In this document: piece by piece, positions 1 to 11,800 of the stretch
Numbering within the stretch: the first letter of the stretch is position 1
Layout of the letters: the number at the start of each line of letters is the position of its first letter
Assembly: GCA_038373885.1 (NCBI GenBank)
Contig: JAWZYV010000069.1
Span: 496,001-560,000 of the forward strand
Reading direction: 5' to 3'
Source of the DNA: Cheiracanthium punctorium
Lineage: Eukaryota > Arthropoda > Arachnida > Araneae > Cheiracanthiidae
Length of the DNA: 64,000 bases
The notes under the pieces: model-generated
Databases searched by the model: none
What the model saw: the letters and a program-made list of their open reading frames with translations, nothing else
Told to the model about the DNA's origin: nothing
Made by a program: the position numbers and the translations under genes

Positions 1-775
1 GATTTTAGGGCCCAAAAATCTTACATCTGACACTTTTGTAATTTTAAAATAAAATTACAAAGGATAAAAAAAAATTCAGAAGCTAAATAATATTTTTAAT
101 TATAAAGTATGAACAATGAAAATAATTCAAATTTACATTTGTATAAATTAATTTAAACTTATTTTTAATTTTTCGAAATGCTCTATATCGATATAGCATA
201 CCAATAAATGTAGGAAAATAACCAACCACATTTGTAAATAGAATTTTTAGCGTTAAAAAATAGCAAAATTTTTCAATTATTTGTTATTATAAGAAATATT
301 TACAAAAATGACTAACGTGTTTGTATTCCATACATGTTATGTTAGGAACTGTGATATAGCATTTCGAAGTAACGTTTAACTATCTGTTTCTTTGATTTCA
401 GATTACTTAACTCAAAATTTGTGTTAAGTAAGTAAACCCATTCTATTTTTCCAAATATGGAAATTCTTCAAAATAAAATACAATTATACTACGAAATTGA
501 TTTCAAAATCAGTCGTTTGTCTCGATTTTGGCCAGCGGCAGTATTGCTCATGAGTGTTGCGAAAGTTTTAAAACATGTGTTGCTCTTAAGTTTATATTAT
601 GTTTATTTCCCTATTAGTAGAGTCTCTAAATCACACATAAAATTATTTTAATTTTGATGCATCCCATGGAAAAATGAAAAAAAAAAAAAACAAATAACAT
701 ATCGCCCACTTATCAATCTGGCCAGAAAACCGCTTAATAATTCACTTCAAACTTTAGTCATAGCTGCACAAGGCT
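1..775. other. AT-rich non-coding flank
   Basis: Intergenic or upstream DNA. It is AT-rich with poly-A and poly-T tracts; the short open frames have no recognisable domain and ordinary AT-rich composition. I see no gene here. Confidence 0.5.
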
Positions 776-836
776 CTGGTGGCTGAATGAATAACGCACT
801 CGGCTACTAATCGAAAGGTCACGGGTTCTATTCTAG
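776..836 (+). repeat. tRNA-like SINE head (remnant)
   Basis: The stretch GTGGCTGAATGAATAACGCA resembles the A-box half of a tRNA. About 25 nt later, CACGGGTTCTATTCTAGC resembles a decayed B box (consensus GGTTCGANTCC). The spacing suits a tRNA-derived SINE head rather than a working tRNA gene, because the acceptor stem does not close. No target duplication was found, so the 3' limit is unknown. Confidence 0.45.
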
Positions 837-934
837 CTATGGAAACAGATTAAAATAACTTAAAATTACAGCATAGAGGGGGGAAATGCGTGGAAAAATA
901 AAGTATGTGGGACGCGGGCGCCCCGTGTATTTGG

Positions 935-1060
935 AAAATTTTTTAAGCTTGAAATTTCAAGCTTAATGCAAGCTGGGCAAGTGTAAACTAGAACACTTGA
1001 TTCAAGCTTACACGACTGGAATTTTCAAGCTTATTGACTTGATAAATCAAGCTTGCTGCA
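935..1060. repeat. Cluster of CAAGCTT palindromes
   Basis: About 125 bp carry five AAGCTT palindromes plus related CAAGC and ACTTG words on both strands, for example AAGCTTGAAATTTCAAGCTT, itself an inverted repeat. It looks like a degenerate palindromic repeat, possibly a transposon end. No gene is associated with it. Confidence 0.5.
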
Positions 1061-1559
1061 AGTTTGCTGTGCTGTCTGGGTCCAAGAGTTGCCCAGGGCC
1101 CGCAAATGCTAGGGCCAGCCCTGGAGTTCAGAACAATAACTGTGACCTTTGAAGGACAGGTGCTCTTTATAAACTTATCAAACAATATATCAGCTTGTCC
1201 CCCCCCCCCCCCCAGGAAAAATCCATTCCGGCGCCTTTCTGTAAAACGTGTTATTGCTTATTAATTTCTGTGAACTGTGGTCTGAAGATTATTCGCCGAT
1301 TTTCTAGATCCAATAAAATTTGTGTTTCGTCCTGTCAACTGGACTTTTTCATTAGAACTTTCCATATGCTTATATATACACTGGACTTTTCTCAGCAAAA
1401 ATAACGCATTCGCGAATTGTGAGCAAACACTTCTCCTAGACGACGAAACTAAATAAACTGAAGTTGGTCGTAAAGTCAAAAGAAACTGCTAGCACTAAAC
1501 ACACGTAATACAGTTTTCGGACTATATTCCGTATACGGTGCTGTTTACATTTTGATGTT

Positions 1560-2027
1560 TTGTTTACAAATTGATTTTGCGTTGGCTCTGGCGCCGTCAT
1601 GGGCGATGCTCAGCTGGAGTGAAGTACCCTGCCGGTGATTGTTTAGACTAGTAACCAAAGAGAAACACGGGGTGTTTTGAAGTATGGGATTTTCATTCAG
1701 TGCTAATTGAATGACGATAGTTGTTTGTTTGTGGCTGGTGATAGAGTGGATTAAGTTAATGTTTAATTTTCCTTGTGGTTTTGATTCTGTTTTACGGACT
1801 CTTTATCGTAGGTTAGTAAGCGTCGTCAGTTTTTAATTTCGTCGTCAGTTTTTATGTGTGGAATATGGAGTTTATGTTTTGAAAGGAAAAGGAGCGTTCT
1901 TTTGTGTGTGTTTGATAGAAATATATTGTGAATATAGAGCTAAATAAAAGAAAGCATGCTGGTATTACGTTATAAGCCGGTGGGTGTTGGGGACATTTCT
2001 GAGCGGTTATTTAAAAAAAAAATAAAG
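1560..2027 (+). other. Putative promoter and non-coding first exon
   Basis: A stretch less AT-rich than its surroundings (GGCGCCGTCATGGGCGATGC near 1590) ends in a strong splice donor, AAAG|GTAAGTG, at 2027/2028. The next good acceptor on this strand is at 3503/3504, directly before the first coding exon. I infer a 5' untranslated exon. The transcription start is not visible; any point between about 1500 and 1700 is possible. Confidence 0.45.
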
Positions 2028-2159
2028 GTAAGTGCTCTTTTTTAACGAATCTTTGCAATGTTCAAGGTTTTTAATGTGAATTTTAAATTGATATTCCATG
2101 TGTTTTATGTTTTCGTAAGTGCTATTTACGTGCTATTCTAATCATACTGACTTTATAAG

Positions 2160-2670
2160 AGGTGTACAACTAGGTTGTTTAATCCACCGATGTTTTTTTA
2201 AGTTGAAAACGGGCCATGTTTGCCCAGTTTACATTAGCTGTACAACTAGGTTTCTTAATTCACTGTTGTTTTTTTAGTTAAAAACGGTCCACTGGTTGCG
2301 TAGTTTACATAGCTGTACAACTAGGTTGCTGAATCCACTGAGGTTTTTTTAGTTAAAGACGGTCCACTGGTTGCATAGTTTACATAGCTGTACAACTAGG
2401 TTGCTGAATCCACTGAGGTTTTTTTAGTTAAAAACGGACCACTGGTTGCCTAGTTTAGATAGCTGCACAGCTAGGTTGCTGAATCCACTGAGGTTTTTCT
2501 TAGTTAAAAACGGGACACTGGTTGCCTAGTTTAGATAGCTGTACAACTAGGTTGCTGAATCCACTGAGGTTTTTTTAGTTTAAAACGGACCACTGGTTGC
2601 CTAGTTTAGATAGCTGTACAACTAGGTTGCTGAATCCACTGAGGTTTTTTTTAGTTAAAAACGGTCCACT
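2160..2670 (+). repeat. 75-bp minisatellite, about 7 units
   Basis: Tandem array in the putative first intron. Each unit is 75-77 bp and contains GTACAACTAGGTTGCTGAAT, then a T-run, then AAAACGG and CCACTGGTTGCCTAGTTTA. The first two units are the most diverged and the middle ones are nearly identical, as expected for unequal exchange in the centre. There is no coding potential. Confidence 0.9.
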
Positions 2671-2731
2671 GCTTGCTCATTTTTAGTGGAATATATGTGC
2701 AATTTTAATGTGCTGATCGTGGAAAATGGTT

Positions 2732-2781
2732 GGCGACAGTCGCTGGAGCTTGGCTGCCGCCAAGCTCCAGCGACTGTCGCC
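2732..2781. repeat. Perfect GC-rich hairpin, 23-bp arms
   Basis: GGCGACAGTCGCTGGAGCTT and the following GGC pair perfectly with the reverse complement that ends at 2781. Arms are 23 bp with a 4-nt loop (TGCC). It lies just after the minisatellite in the inferred first intron. The GC content contrasts sharply with the AT-rich flanks. It could be a stem-loop RNA, a young palindrome from replication slippage, or a foldback sequencing or assembly artefact. Confidence 0.85.
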
Positions 2782-3503
2782 ATGTTTTCATGGGGTGCGC
2801 ACCGGCTTGTATGATTTTACCCAGTTTTCTTAGGAAAACTCTTTCCATAGACTTTCTTTCATTACGAATGCACCCTACTTTAATTTTGATTTTGAATCAA
2901 ACGATATAAACGATTGAATCAAACGATATTTTATAAACACTACTGCGTACACCCGCTCAGAAAAGTATTAGAGTAAAAGTCAAACTTCCTACGTTGGATT
3001 CGTATATTAAAAATTATTTATCATTAAATATGAATATGGTGATGCATAATTACAATTATTTATATTTCTGTTGAGTTTTGTGTTTTACAAAACTTATTAA
3101 ATATTTGCAAATCCAGAATAGGAAATTTCGCTTATACTCTAATACTCTTTTGAGAGTGCGTACGTAACATTTGGAATCTTCATGGAAAACTTACTTGAAA
3201 TGTTTTGGAGGTGCACCCTGATACTTGGGTTTCAAACGGCATTGACAAAATAAATAGGATATTTTAATGTATGATATAGACTCTTTTTTTCTAAACGTTT
3301 AAGGAGAATTAAATGCTGTATGCGGCTCAGACATATTTTCTTTCCCTTAATTTTTCTGTTAGTGGCTACAGCAGTTGAATTGATTCCTTTCCGATCACCG
3401 TTTCCCATAATCCCACCTTTCTTCTCATTTGTGTTTTTCTGCTAAATGCAACAGTGACATCTAGTGATGAAAATTAGTAAACAGCTTTTCTTCTAATATT
3501 TAG

Positions 3504-3613
3504 AGAGTATGTTTGTTGTACATGTAGTATCATGGCGACAAATGATGATGAACCGATGCATTTATATGAAGTATTCCAAAATTGCTTCAACAAGATAGCA
3601 AATAAACAACAAG
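3504..3613 (+). CDS. First coding exon of an unrecognised nuclear-type protein
   Basis: The acceptor TTCTTCTAATATTTAG precedes the exon. The start codon is at 3532 in a fair context (TATCATGGC). Translation gives 27 residues beginning [15 protein letters not shown] and ending KIANKQQ, plus one overhanging G before a consensus donor (AACAAG|GTAAGT). An earlier ATG at 3524 is followed at once by a stop, and another is out of frame, which favours 3532. The frame continues into 11801-11865 with no stop. I do not recognise the protein family. The residue pattern is ordinary coding sequence, not simple repeat. Confidence 0.7.
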
Positions 3614-5789
3614 GTAAGTCCTCAGGGAAAAATTATTCTCTATGCCAAAGTTAATCGCTTGTTTAATGCTCTCTTTTTACTTTTATATCGTATTTTTTGA
3701 GCTTTTGATGAGAATGAATCCTCCATCTTCATTGTTGTTATGTGATAAAGCTTGTTGCTATTAAACCTTAATCGCCCCTTCTTAATCAATTTATACTCTT
3801 TAGATTTACGAATTATTTATCAAATTTAGGCCGGTTTTTTCTTTCCATCTTAACCGCTAGCTTTCCGATTCATTCTTTCATCACTTTTAAAGTTTGAAAA
3901 TGTGACATGACTGGAGAAGTGACGGGCTATTTAAATACAACACATGTGTATTTAAATTTCATGGGTTATGTTCTGAAGATAGAACAGTGAATAATTACAC
4001 GATGCTTAAGTGTTAATTGGGTAAATATTTTTCTTTAGCATTTTATTAAATAGTTTTTATTGTAAATATATTTTTAAACAAATAAAATATTTATGGGTTT
4101 TCATAAGCGAGAGAAATAATGTAAATAATTGATTTTTAAAAGAAATTTACTACGCTTTGTATTAAAATGCATTATATTTCCTTCTTTTCATCATGAAAAT
4201 ATATTACTGTTCGTATAATAGTTATTTTCATGTAAATGTCAAGTTTTGAAAGATTAATTTCACTTGTTGTCATTTATGTAAACTTATTCAAAGATTGGAA
4301 TTTTGAAATATGTGACTAAAAAAGACTTTAAAATTAACAAAAAGTTAAGGATTCAGGTAAAACTTTAAATGGAGATAAATAATCCTACATTTAATGTGGA
4401 TATTAAATCACATTTACATTGAAAATTTACGTATATAAAATGAACATTTCCATGTATGTGTCTTAATTGAACAACTAGGTATTTCTGGTAGAGGCAGCTA
4501 AATAATTAAACATTATAATTTTAAAACAATGATTTTTTTTATTGATTAGCTTCTTTTTCTTTTTTTTTATTGTTTACAATAGTCAGTTAAAGTGTCTGCT
4601 TATGAGTTTGCTTACTTATATAACATGTAATTTATTCATCCTATAATTTTAATGTGTCTATATGCGTTTGTTGCCAGATTATCTTGAATTATATTGAAAT
4701 TCAAAATTACTAATACACTTTTAAAATAATTTATATTTTCCTTTATTTATAACAAAACTTGGTTATTTATAACAAAATGCCACACGAAAAGAATTATCAA
4801 GTTATAATAATTAAAGAAATGTAAATTATCAAACTCTCCTGATGTTTGTTATGATTCCAAGCTTTTCCTTTTATTGAGATTTTTTTATAGATATTCTTTA
4901 TACTTTTAAAATGATGCCTTTCATTTTATATATGAAGATAATTGCATATTAATATGAAAAATGAAATCAACACGAATTCTTAGCTGAATGAAATGCTAAT
5001 CCTGTAGGATCAATAAGTCTCAATCCCGAAATCCCATAAAAAGAAAAACAGAGTGGTATTGCACTCCTTATTACAAAAATGTTAAATAAAAAATGGTACT
5101 ACTCTTAAAAAATAATTTTTAGAAGACAGAGTAGTTTATTCAGAAAAAATCTAAAAACACTATATATGACTGTATTTTTGAACAGGAGGGCAAGGGGCAA
5201 GGGTTTCATACAACGTCACATAAACAGGATGACACTGTCTTGTTGTGAGTCCACCCAATTGACAATTAGTAAACATTAAACTCGTGTGGTTAATAAACCT
5301 TTGCACTATTCAGAGCAAAAAATGGTTTGTCAAGAACCTGGTTATAAGCTCTAACTTGCTCCTGGGCACCTCTCAGTTACAATAACAAGAAGTTTAGGCG
5401 TGAGACACCATTATGTCTGTCCATTGACCAGGTCAACGGAGTGATTGACCATTCGTCAATCAACAGGGAAAAGTGGGGGAATTTCATTTTGGCAAAAAAA
5501 GTCAGGGAGAATCGCTAATTTTAGCCCAAAAGCTGAAAAATCACATAGTGTGACCTGGAAAATTATCAGAAATCTATGTTTGTAAGCAGTCAACATTTAA
5601 CCTTACTTTGGGAAACTAAAAATATTAAAGGAGGTATGCAAAGTTGATGTCATAAACATAAAAAGTAGTCTGGATTTTTATCCCGAAAAGGTCTAGAAAA
5701 GTCAGAGAATTGTTATTCAGAAACTGAGCAGCAACCCTGTTAAAAAATTACAATCTCTTTAGGGGTTAGCCAGGAAAATATTTTGGAGG
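3614..5789 (+). other. Intron, unremarkable AT-rich part
   Basis: Intron between coding exons 1 and 2. I see no exon-like open segment with good splice sites. At 5480-5720 there is a stretch with 'acctggaaaattatcagaaa'-type words, similar to stretches at 17960-18050 and 59800-59940, probably a decayed dispersed repeat. Confidence 0.5.
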
Positions 5790-6370
5790 GGTGGGGGCAG
5801 TGATCACAATAATGCCTCTAGATGCGTATTTCATGCCTTAAGAATTTTGGAATGTGTGTTTTTACACATTGCTTTTCCATATAAAATTCCATTTTATGAT
5901 TGGTGATTAAGCCGAGATTTTCCGTTGAAAATGGTTTTTTATTTATAGTCGACTCTATGAAATCTGCAATAACTTTAAATGTAAACAGTGAAATTTACGA
6001 TTAACACTAACAGTTACTATAAAATACCATTCATGTACCCCGGTAAAAGTTGAGTATGAGGTGTTGCGCCCTAGGTTGTGCCTCTTGTCGATATCTTATA
6101 TATTTTGATAAATAATTATGATTTGCTGGTTTTAAATTTAAAAAATCCAATTATTGTACTAGTTTTTGTTAAATTGACATTTATGTACCTAGATGTATAA
6201 TTATGTCTTAAGTTATTATTTATGTGTTAAATGCAATTTCATTATGTATTTGAAAATTTAGCGTAATTGTTCATTGTTTTAATTGCTCCTTTGAAAAGGA
6301 AAATACTCCTTCTAAAAAGATTAAGGAGTATTTTTACTCTTCTGAAAAAATCCTAGATCGATTACTGAGA
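5790..6370 (+). mobile_element. Decayed copy of the 22135-22652 MITE
   Basis: Long stretches match the element at 22135-22652: the 'taatgcctctagatgcgta' end, 'ataaataattatgattt', 'attgtactagtttttg', 'gacatttatgtacct', and 'ctgaaaaaatcctagatcga' at the far end. Here the terminal inverted repeats are not recognisable and about 60 bp of unrelated sequence interrupts the match. It is an old non-coding copy. Confidence 0.75.
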
Positions 6371-7550
6371 GGGAGAGGAATAAGTTATGGGTAAATAAAT
6401 AGAATTTTTGCAAAATACAAGGCTTATGCTAACTAGTCTCAAAATTTTTGGAGGATATATCCAGATACTCCCCCCCTCCCGATTCTCTTAGCAACAGTTC
6501 CAGCTTGTTCGGCATTGCCATCTGTAAATCTTAATCATGTTTTGCTCACTTTCTCAATGATTGAGCCTCAACTTTCAGCTTCTGATACTGGAATTGAAAC
6601 TGTGTGTATAAGTTACTTGATAACTACAGGTATTTTCTTTTAAAAACTCACTAGCGTTTTTGTATAAAGCCTTCATTTTGTATGTGATCCCTTCAGCAAC
6701 TGAAAATGTTTATTCTGAGAAATAAAAGAGCGGTTTATTTTTCACTGTTCTAAAAAGAATCCACACACAGCTCTTATGAAAATAATCTGCAGACTAAAAG
6801 AAATCTGACTTGTGTCTTGTGTTTCACATTTTCTGCTATGGAGGTTAAAACCATTTTAAATCAGTGTCCTGTCAAAATCAGTTTTGACTGGTTAAAATTA
6901 CACTGGTTAAACTTAGAAGTGTTTTCATTGTTTTGTCATGATATTAAGAAAAACGCTAGAAACTTCGAGAGTCCCCATTTATTTTCTCTTAAGTCTCTTG
7001 GACAAACAAATTTAAGAAGTCAGTGACATTGACAAACAAACTATGAAGTTACTTTAATTTCTGCCGGAAAATGTTGAGCAGTTGCTTTTAATATAGTATA
7101 TCAAATGCATCATTATTATTAATCCCCTCCCACCTCGTGCATTCTGCCAAATAACATTTTAAGTGGCGGTTAGATGTTTTGTGTATCCTCATGTCCTTTT
7201 TGTGTTTGTGTGTCTGTGTTCATATCAACAAAATTGTATGTGCATGGTTTATCTGACAATGTGTATGAAATGAGATTTTTTAGAAAATACCGAAACCTCC
7301 CTTTTTTTCAATTTTGGAGTTATTTCATTAAAGTATGACTCTACAGTCTGGTAACAAAACTAAAACTTTGTTTGAAGCACAACGCAAACCACCAAATATC
7401 TATTGCTGGGAAAGAATTCTGCCTGCATTACTTTTTCTTTTTGTAAACAAACATTCATTCACCTCAGCATAGAACCAATGCCACCATTTTTTAAAAATTA
7501 CCATCAGACATTTTAAGCATACAGATTTTTCCGAAATAATTATTCCTATC
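6371..7550 (+). other. Intron, no recognisable feature
   Basis: AT-rich intron sequence. A 69-codon open frame at 6817-7026 has no recognisable motif and no splice support, so it is treated as chance. Confidence 0.5.
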
Positions 7551-9589
7551 CTCTACAGCAGTGGTTCTCAACCTGTGTGCCGTGAGAGATTGTCTAATGT
7601 TCCACTAGGGTTTTTGAAAAATTACACTAGGCAACACCAAAAATGTTTCCGGCTCAAAAATCAGCTCTTGTTTTCATGATAAAGTACCGATTTGGATGAT
7701 AAAGTCTTACTATGGCTGGTTTGTATGGCTACTATGGATCGTACATTATCGGTGTGTTCCATGAGCCATTCGACCCATTTCTCACTCGGCTAATCTGCCA
7801 AATTATAAACCACCTCCAAATTATGCGATTGAAAAGGATAATTCTGAAGAAGTCTCTAGACCTGGGACTTCCTATGATCCAGATTTTGAGGCACACTATT
7901 TGAATGAGCCCTACAGCATAAATCAGAAAAAATTCACTGATCTCGTAAGAGATATTGATGAACCAAAGGTAAAAACAAAGCTTCTGGCATCAAGATTGAA
8001 GCAATCTCATCTACTTCAACCAGAAGTCAAGATAGCAGACTACAGGACTCGTCACAAGAATCTTCATTTCTTTGAGAAAAAAGAATATTTGGTTGTTAGT
8101 ATTGATGTCAGAAGTTTGATGTATTTCCTAAATATTGCTCATGATTTAAGCGGGTATTGTTTGTAGACTCTTTCAAACTTCATTGGACATTTAGTTCACA
8201 TGAAGGAAACTTATAAGAATGTGATATTATTTCTAGAGTCAATCATACACGATGATCACAAATGACAGATCCATTGGCACTTAAAAGTTATTGCTGTACT
8301 ACTGGGAATGAAGTGAGGCTATACTAAATACTGTTGTATTCGATGCTTATGGGATTCTCACTACATAAAATATAAATGCCTTCAAGAAATCAATCAGAAT
8401 TCTGGGGAGAGAAATGTTAAAAATGAGCTTCTAGTAGATCCAAATAACATTCTGCTTCTATCCCAGCCTGTTAAGCTGGGAATAATGAAGAACTTTGTAG
8501 ATTCCATGAACAAGGATGGAGAGGTTTCTCAATCCCTTAGATCGAAATTGCAAAGGTTAAGGATGGTGTCTCTGTGAGCCTTCAAATATGCACAATTATA
8601 AAGAACATTGCTTTAGATAAAATTTTGGAGCAGTCAAGGATTTCTAGGCAACAGAAAAGACGAAAACTACCAGCACTTGTTGAAAAAACTCCGATAAAAG
8701 CTTTGTGATTTTGTATTGAATATGCGTCTGAAACTTCATTTTCTTCTACTTCCATCTTATATTCCCCCCCCCCCCCTAAAAACAATGGAGCTGTAAGTGA
8801 TGAGCATGGTGAAATGTTTCATCAAGATATCCGTTCAAAGGAACGCAGATATCGGGAGCATTGGATAAGTCAATGCTGGATGACCACTGCTATACTATTA
8901 AAAGAGATACTTTGACTTTAACATACAAGAGGCAGGCCAAAAGGAAACGTTCACAGAAATAAACCCCAGCTTTCTGAAAACTGAACATTTTTTTAACAAA
9001 ATATAATCTTTTGCATTATATTTACTAAACAGAATTTTTTTTTTCTTCCGTATACCTTTGAGTCGATGGTTAGGCTGTTGTGTAACTTTCTCCAATGGGC
9101 TTTTGTATATCTGAAAACAAGAGCTAATAAATGAATTTCATTTACATATTTGTTTTTTGCGACCCAAAATTAGTAAGAATTGGCTACTTAGAACCAGGAT
9201 ACAAACAAAAGTTTTTTTTTTTGTTGCCTAGTGTTATTAAAGGTGTGTAGTGTCACCTAATACACAACAGCGATATATAATATTTTCTATTTATCATATG
9301 CTGTTTAGTTCACTTTCACTGAGCTATACATTATGAAGTGCAAAACTTTTATTTCATAGCATAGAAAACCATTCTGCCAATTTCTGAAAAAGTCGTTTGC
9401 AGCAAACACAGGCTCAGCCCTCACGTTGAATATATATTGTAAATAAATTATTTTTTTATAGTTATTTATATTTATCATTTTTTTATATCGTACAACTTTT
9501 TCAATTTTTATATTCAGGTGTGCTGCAAATAATTCTAGATATTTTCAGTGTGCCATCAACCAAAAAGGTTGAGAAACACTACTCTACAG
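7551..9589 (+). mobile_element. hAT-type element with captured pseudogene, 2.0 kb
   Basis: The element itself spans 7559-9581. It begins CAGTGGTTCTCAACCT and ends with AGGTTGAGAAACACTA, an inverted repeat matching at 14 of 16 positions. It is flanked by a perfect 8-bp direct duplication, CTCTACAG, at 7551-7558 and 9582-9589. Duplication size and CAGTGGTTCTCAACC termini are typical of hAT superfamily elements. It carries no hAT transposase. Instead it holds the decayed coding sequence listed at 7690-8580. It lies in the intron between coding exons 1 and 2. Confidence 0.85.
7690..8580 (+). pseudogene. Decayed multicopy arthropod-type protein of unknown role
   Basis: Conceptual translation with several stops and a frame change. 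Open blocks include YSINQKKFTDLVRDIDEPKV, KIADYRTRHKNLHFFEKK, VHMKETYKN, LKVIAVLLGMK then GYTKYCC, and LGIMKNFVDSMNKDGE. From memory these resemble an uncharacterised protein present in many copies in aphid, Hydra and other invertebrate genomes (motifs of the type 'DLVRDL', 'YRTRHK', 'GYTKYCC', 'LGLMKNFV'). I know no function for it. The two longest open pieces are 7712-7903 and 7900-8166, in different frames. Sitting inside a hAT-type element, it may be part of that element's own coding capacity or a captured gene. The match is recall, not a search. Confidence 0.55.
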
Positions 9590-10170
9590 TATCCTGACAT
9601 ATTCAAGCTATTTTTCGCAGAATTTTATTGAACTCAGCTGCTCACACCAATAGTAAATAGAACATAGAGTTGTTGTGTATTTAATGAGAGAATTTTCAAA
9701 CCACTTACTGACCTGTATTCTAACTATCTTTTGACATGTACAAATATTTCATTAGCAAATATGATTCTTGCAAAAGTATAATTTTGTAAGGAGGTAGGAA
9801 GAAGGCTTTCTTGCTATCTGATGTGTTCATACTCTACTATTCTTTATTTATGTTTGTTCTTTATTAATTTTAACCTTTTAAAGACCAAACTTTTTTGAGT
9901 ATTCTTATTACTTTAGATAGTGGTATACAAAAAGTAATTTGCATAAAAGCAACACTATTTCAGAGAAAATCAGATCTAAATATTACTTAGAAAAAATTGA
10001 AAAGTTATGTGTGATGAAGGTTATTTATCAAAAGATGTAAGTGTATTGCGGCAAAAACTGGAGCTCAGTGAATAGAATTTTATGTCTTAGTCTCCAAAGG
10101 CTAAGAAGAACAGCTTTTATTTTTTTATTTTCTCTTCAGGGTGTAGTTCAAAGGAACAAAAGCCTGCTCC
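9590..10170 (+). other. Intron, no recognisable feature
   Basis: AT-rich intron between the hAT-type element and the next repeat. I see nothing in it. Confidence 0.5.
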
Positions 10171-10795
10171 ACGGTCTTGGCACACAAATTAAAATAAACT
10201 AATTGCATGAAAGATTTGAAAAAAATCAGAATGATTTTTCATATGCTGCTCAACACACTGAAATAAACAACAACAAAAAAGAAAAAAGTTCCTTTTAGGA
10301 AACTTTTAGAAAAAAATCTTGGCTGGAGAATTGCTCTGCAACATTTTCCCAAAGCAACTTTTTTCCAAGGTGGCACATTCTGTGAAATTTTTTGATTTTT
10401 TTTAAGAATTTGTTTTTGAAAGTTTTATAGCTGATGAACACTGAAAATGGGAGACTGCCAAAGTGTGAAGGTCCCGGGTTCGGGTCCCATCGCGCGGTCG
10501 TCGATCTAACGGTCTGGAGTTTTGATAGGTTTTCTCCAGATGTAACGTGAATACGCATTAGAACCCCTTGGAAAGTCTTCCTACCAAGGCATCCCTCATC
10601 TTAGGCAGATACCCCTCGCGCAGGTTTGCCTTTATCACACACAATCGCAATCATAGCTGATGAAGGTCAGTTTTAAGGAATCATCATTTATTTCATTATA
10701 TAGTACAGCTAGTAAAGAGACATTCTTAAAATTTTGACATTCTTGACATAATTAGTTTATTTGTATTTATGTACCAAAAGCACGTGATTTTTTCT
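10171..10795 (+). mobile_element. TIR MITE, split by a SINE
   Basis: Without the inserted SINE this is about 400 bp. The ends form an imperfect inverted repeat of about 30 bp: the left reads TTGGCACACAAATTAAAATA and the right, reversed, reads TTGGTACATAAATACAAATA, each followed by AACTAATT. A second copy lies in the opposite orientation at 31635-31996. It is non-coding. The SINE insertion postdates this element. Confidence 0.7.
10439..10652 (+). mobile_element. tRNA-derived SINE, 214 bp, with 12-bp duplication
   Basis: Flanked by a perfect 12-bp direct repeat ATAGCTGATGAA (10427-10438 and 10653-10664), the mark of retroposition. The head contains a B-box-like GGGTTCGGGTCCC. The body (GGTCTGGAGTTTTGATAGG, TTTTCTCCAG, TTAGAACCCCTTGGAAAG) is shared with the SINE at 62331-62557, so both belong to one family. 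The family probably depends on a LINE for movement; no LINE is visible in the window. Confidence 0.8.
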
Positions 10796-10799
10796 AACT

Positions 10800-11800
10800 A
10801 AAGTCTTCAGTTACTTGCTATATTACAGTCTCTGTATGTACCTGGATCCTGTAGTTTCTGTATGTACCAAAGTTCATTAATAAAAACTCAAAAATTCAGG
10901 TGCTTAAAGGTCAGAATTAATGAAGAGCTTTGAATTAATTTTTTAGAATCGGAACTTTGTAATTTATGTTATGCATCTTTAATTGTCGTGTTCTTTCAAA
11001 GCTCTGTTAGTCTCTGTAGAAGAGATATGATATGAACTTCTGCCTTAATTGTAGTTATTGTTATGAATGAGACACAGTTGCAGAAGCTGTTCTTTTATGC
11101 ACTTGTATTGGGATGTTTAATTTTTCGGAAGCTGTTTTGTTTCTATTGTTTTTTTTTTACATAAATGACATTAAATTTATGTATTTTCTTTGTTTTCTTT
11201 AAGGAGGGGGAAGGTCTCTAAAAATTTTTTATTGGTTTTATGCATTTTTATCATAAATTAATTTTATTTTGCTGTTTTGCATTGCTTACAAAAGCTCTGG
11301 TTTAAAAACAAGAATTGCCAACATAAGTTCATACTGAAGCTTTACTGGGGGTGTTGATCCCCGGCAGTCTTGTCATTTCTGCAAGTGGACCTTCTCTTCT
11401 TATAAATCAAATTATTGACAGGAGAAATAAAGAAATAAGTTTCATATTCACTATTTTGTTCACCCTTTTACTGCATGCTTTCTGAAGTTAAAGATTTCAA
11501 AGTATTAGGAACGAGTGAATTTTCAGGATTTTAAAGATTTTTCTCCATATCTCTCAAACTTGAAGTTGATTGGTCCCACAATGTGAATTTCTAAAAACCA
11601 AGTAAAATTTTCTAAAAACCAAAAATCATGTAGATTTTCAGAATTTTAAAAATCTGCTTATATTCTCTGTCGTTTTACATAATTATTCTTCTATGAAATT
11701 TCAGGCTGATTTGACTGACAATGTCAGTTTGTGCAGGGGATGAACATATGAACTTTGTGACACTTATACATTAACTCTTGTTTTTCTTTTCTGATTGCAG
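10800..11800 (+). other. Intron, no recognisable feature
   Basis: AT-rich intron ending in a strong polypyrimidine tract and acceptor (TTTTTCTTTTCTGATTGCAG) at 11800. I see no other structure. Confidence 0.5.

Noticed and set aside
10439..10652. Possible genuine tRNA gene
   Set aside because: B-box match only; no closed cloverleaf, and the segment is bounded by a 12-bp duplication, so it is a SINE.
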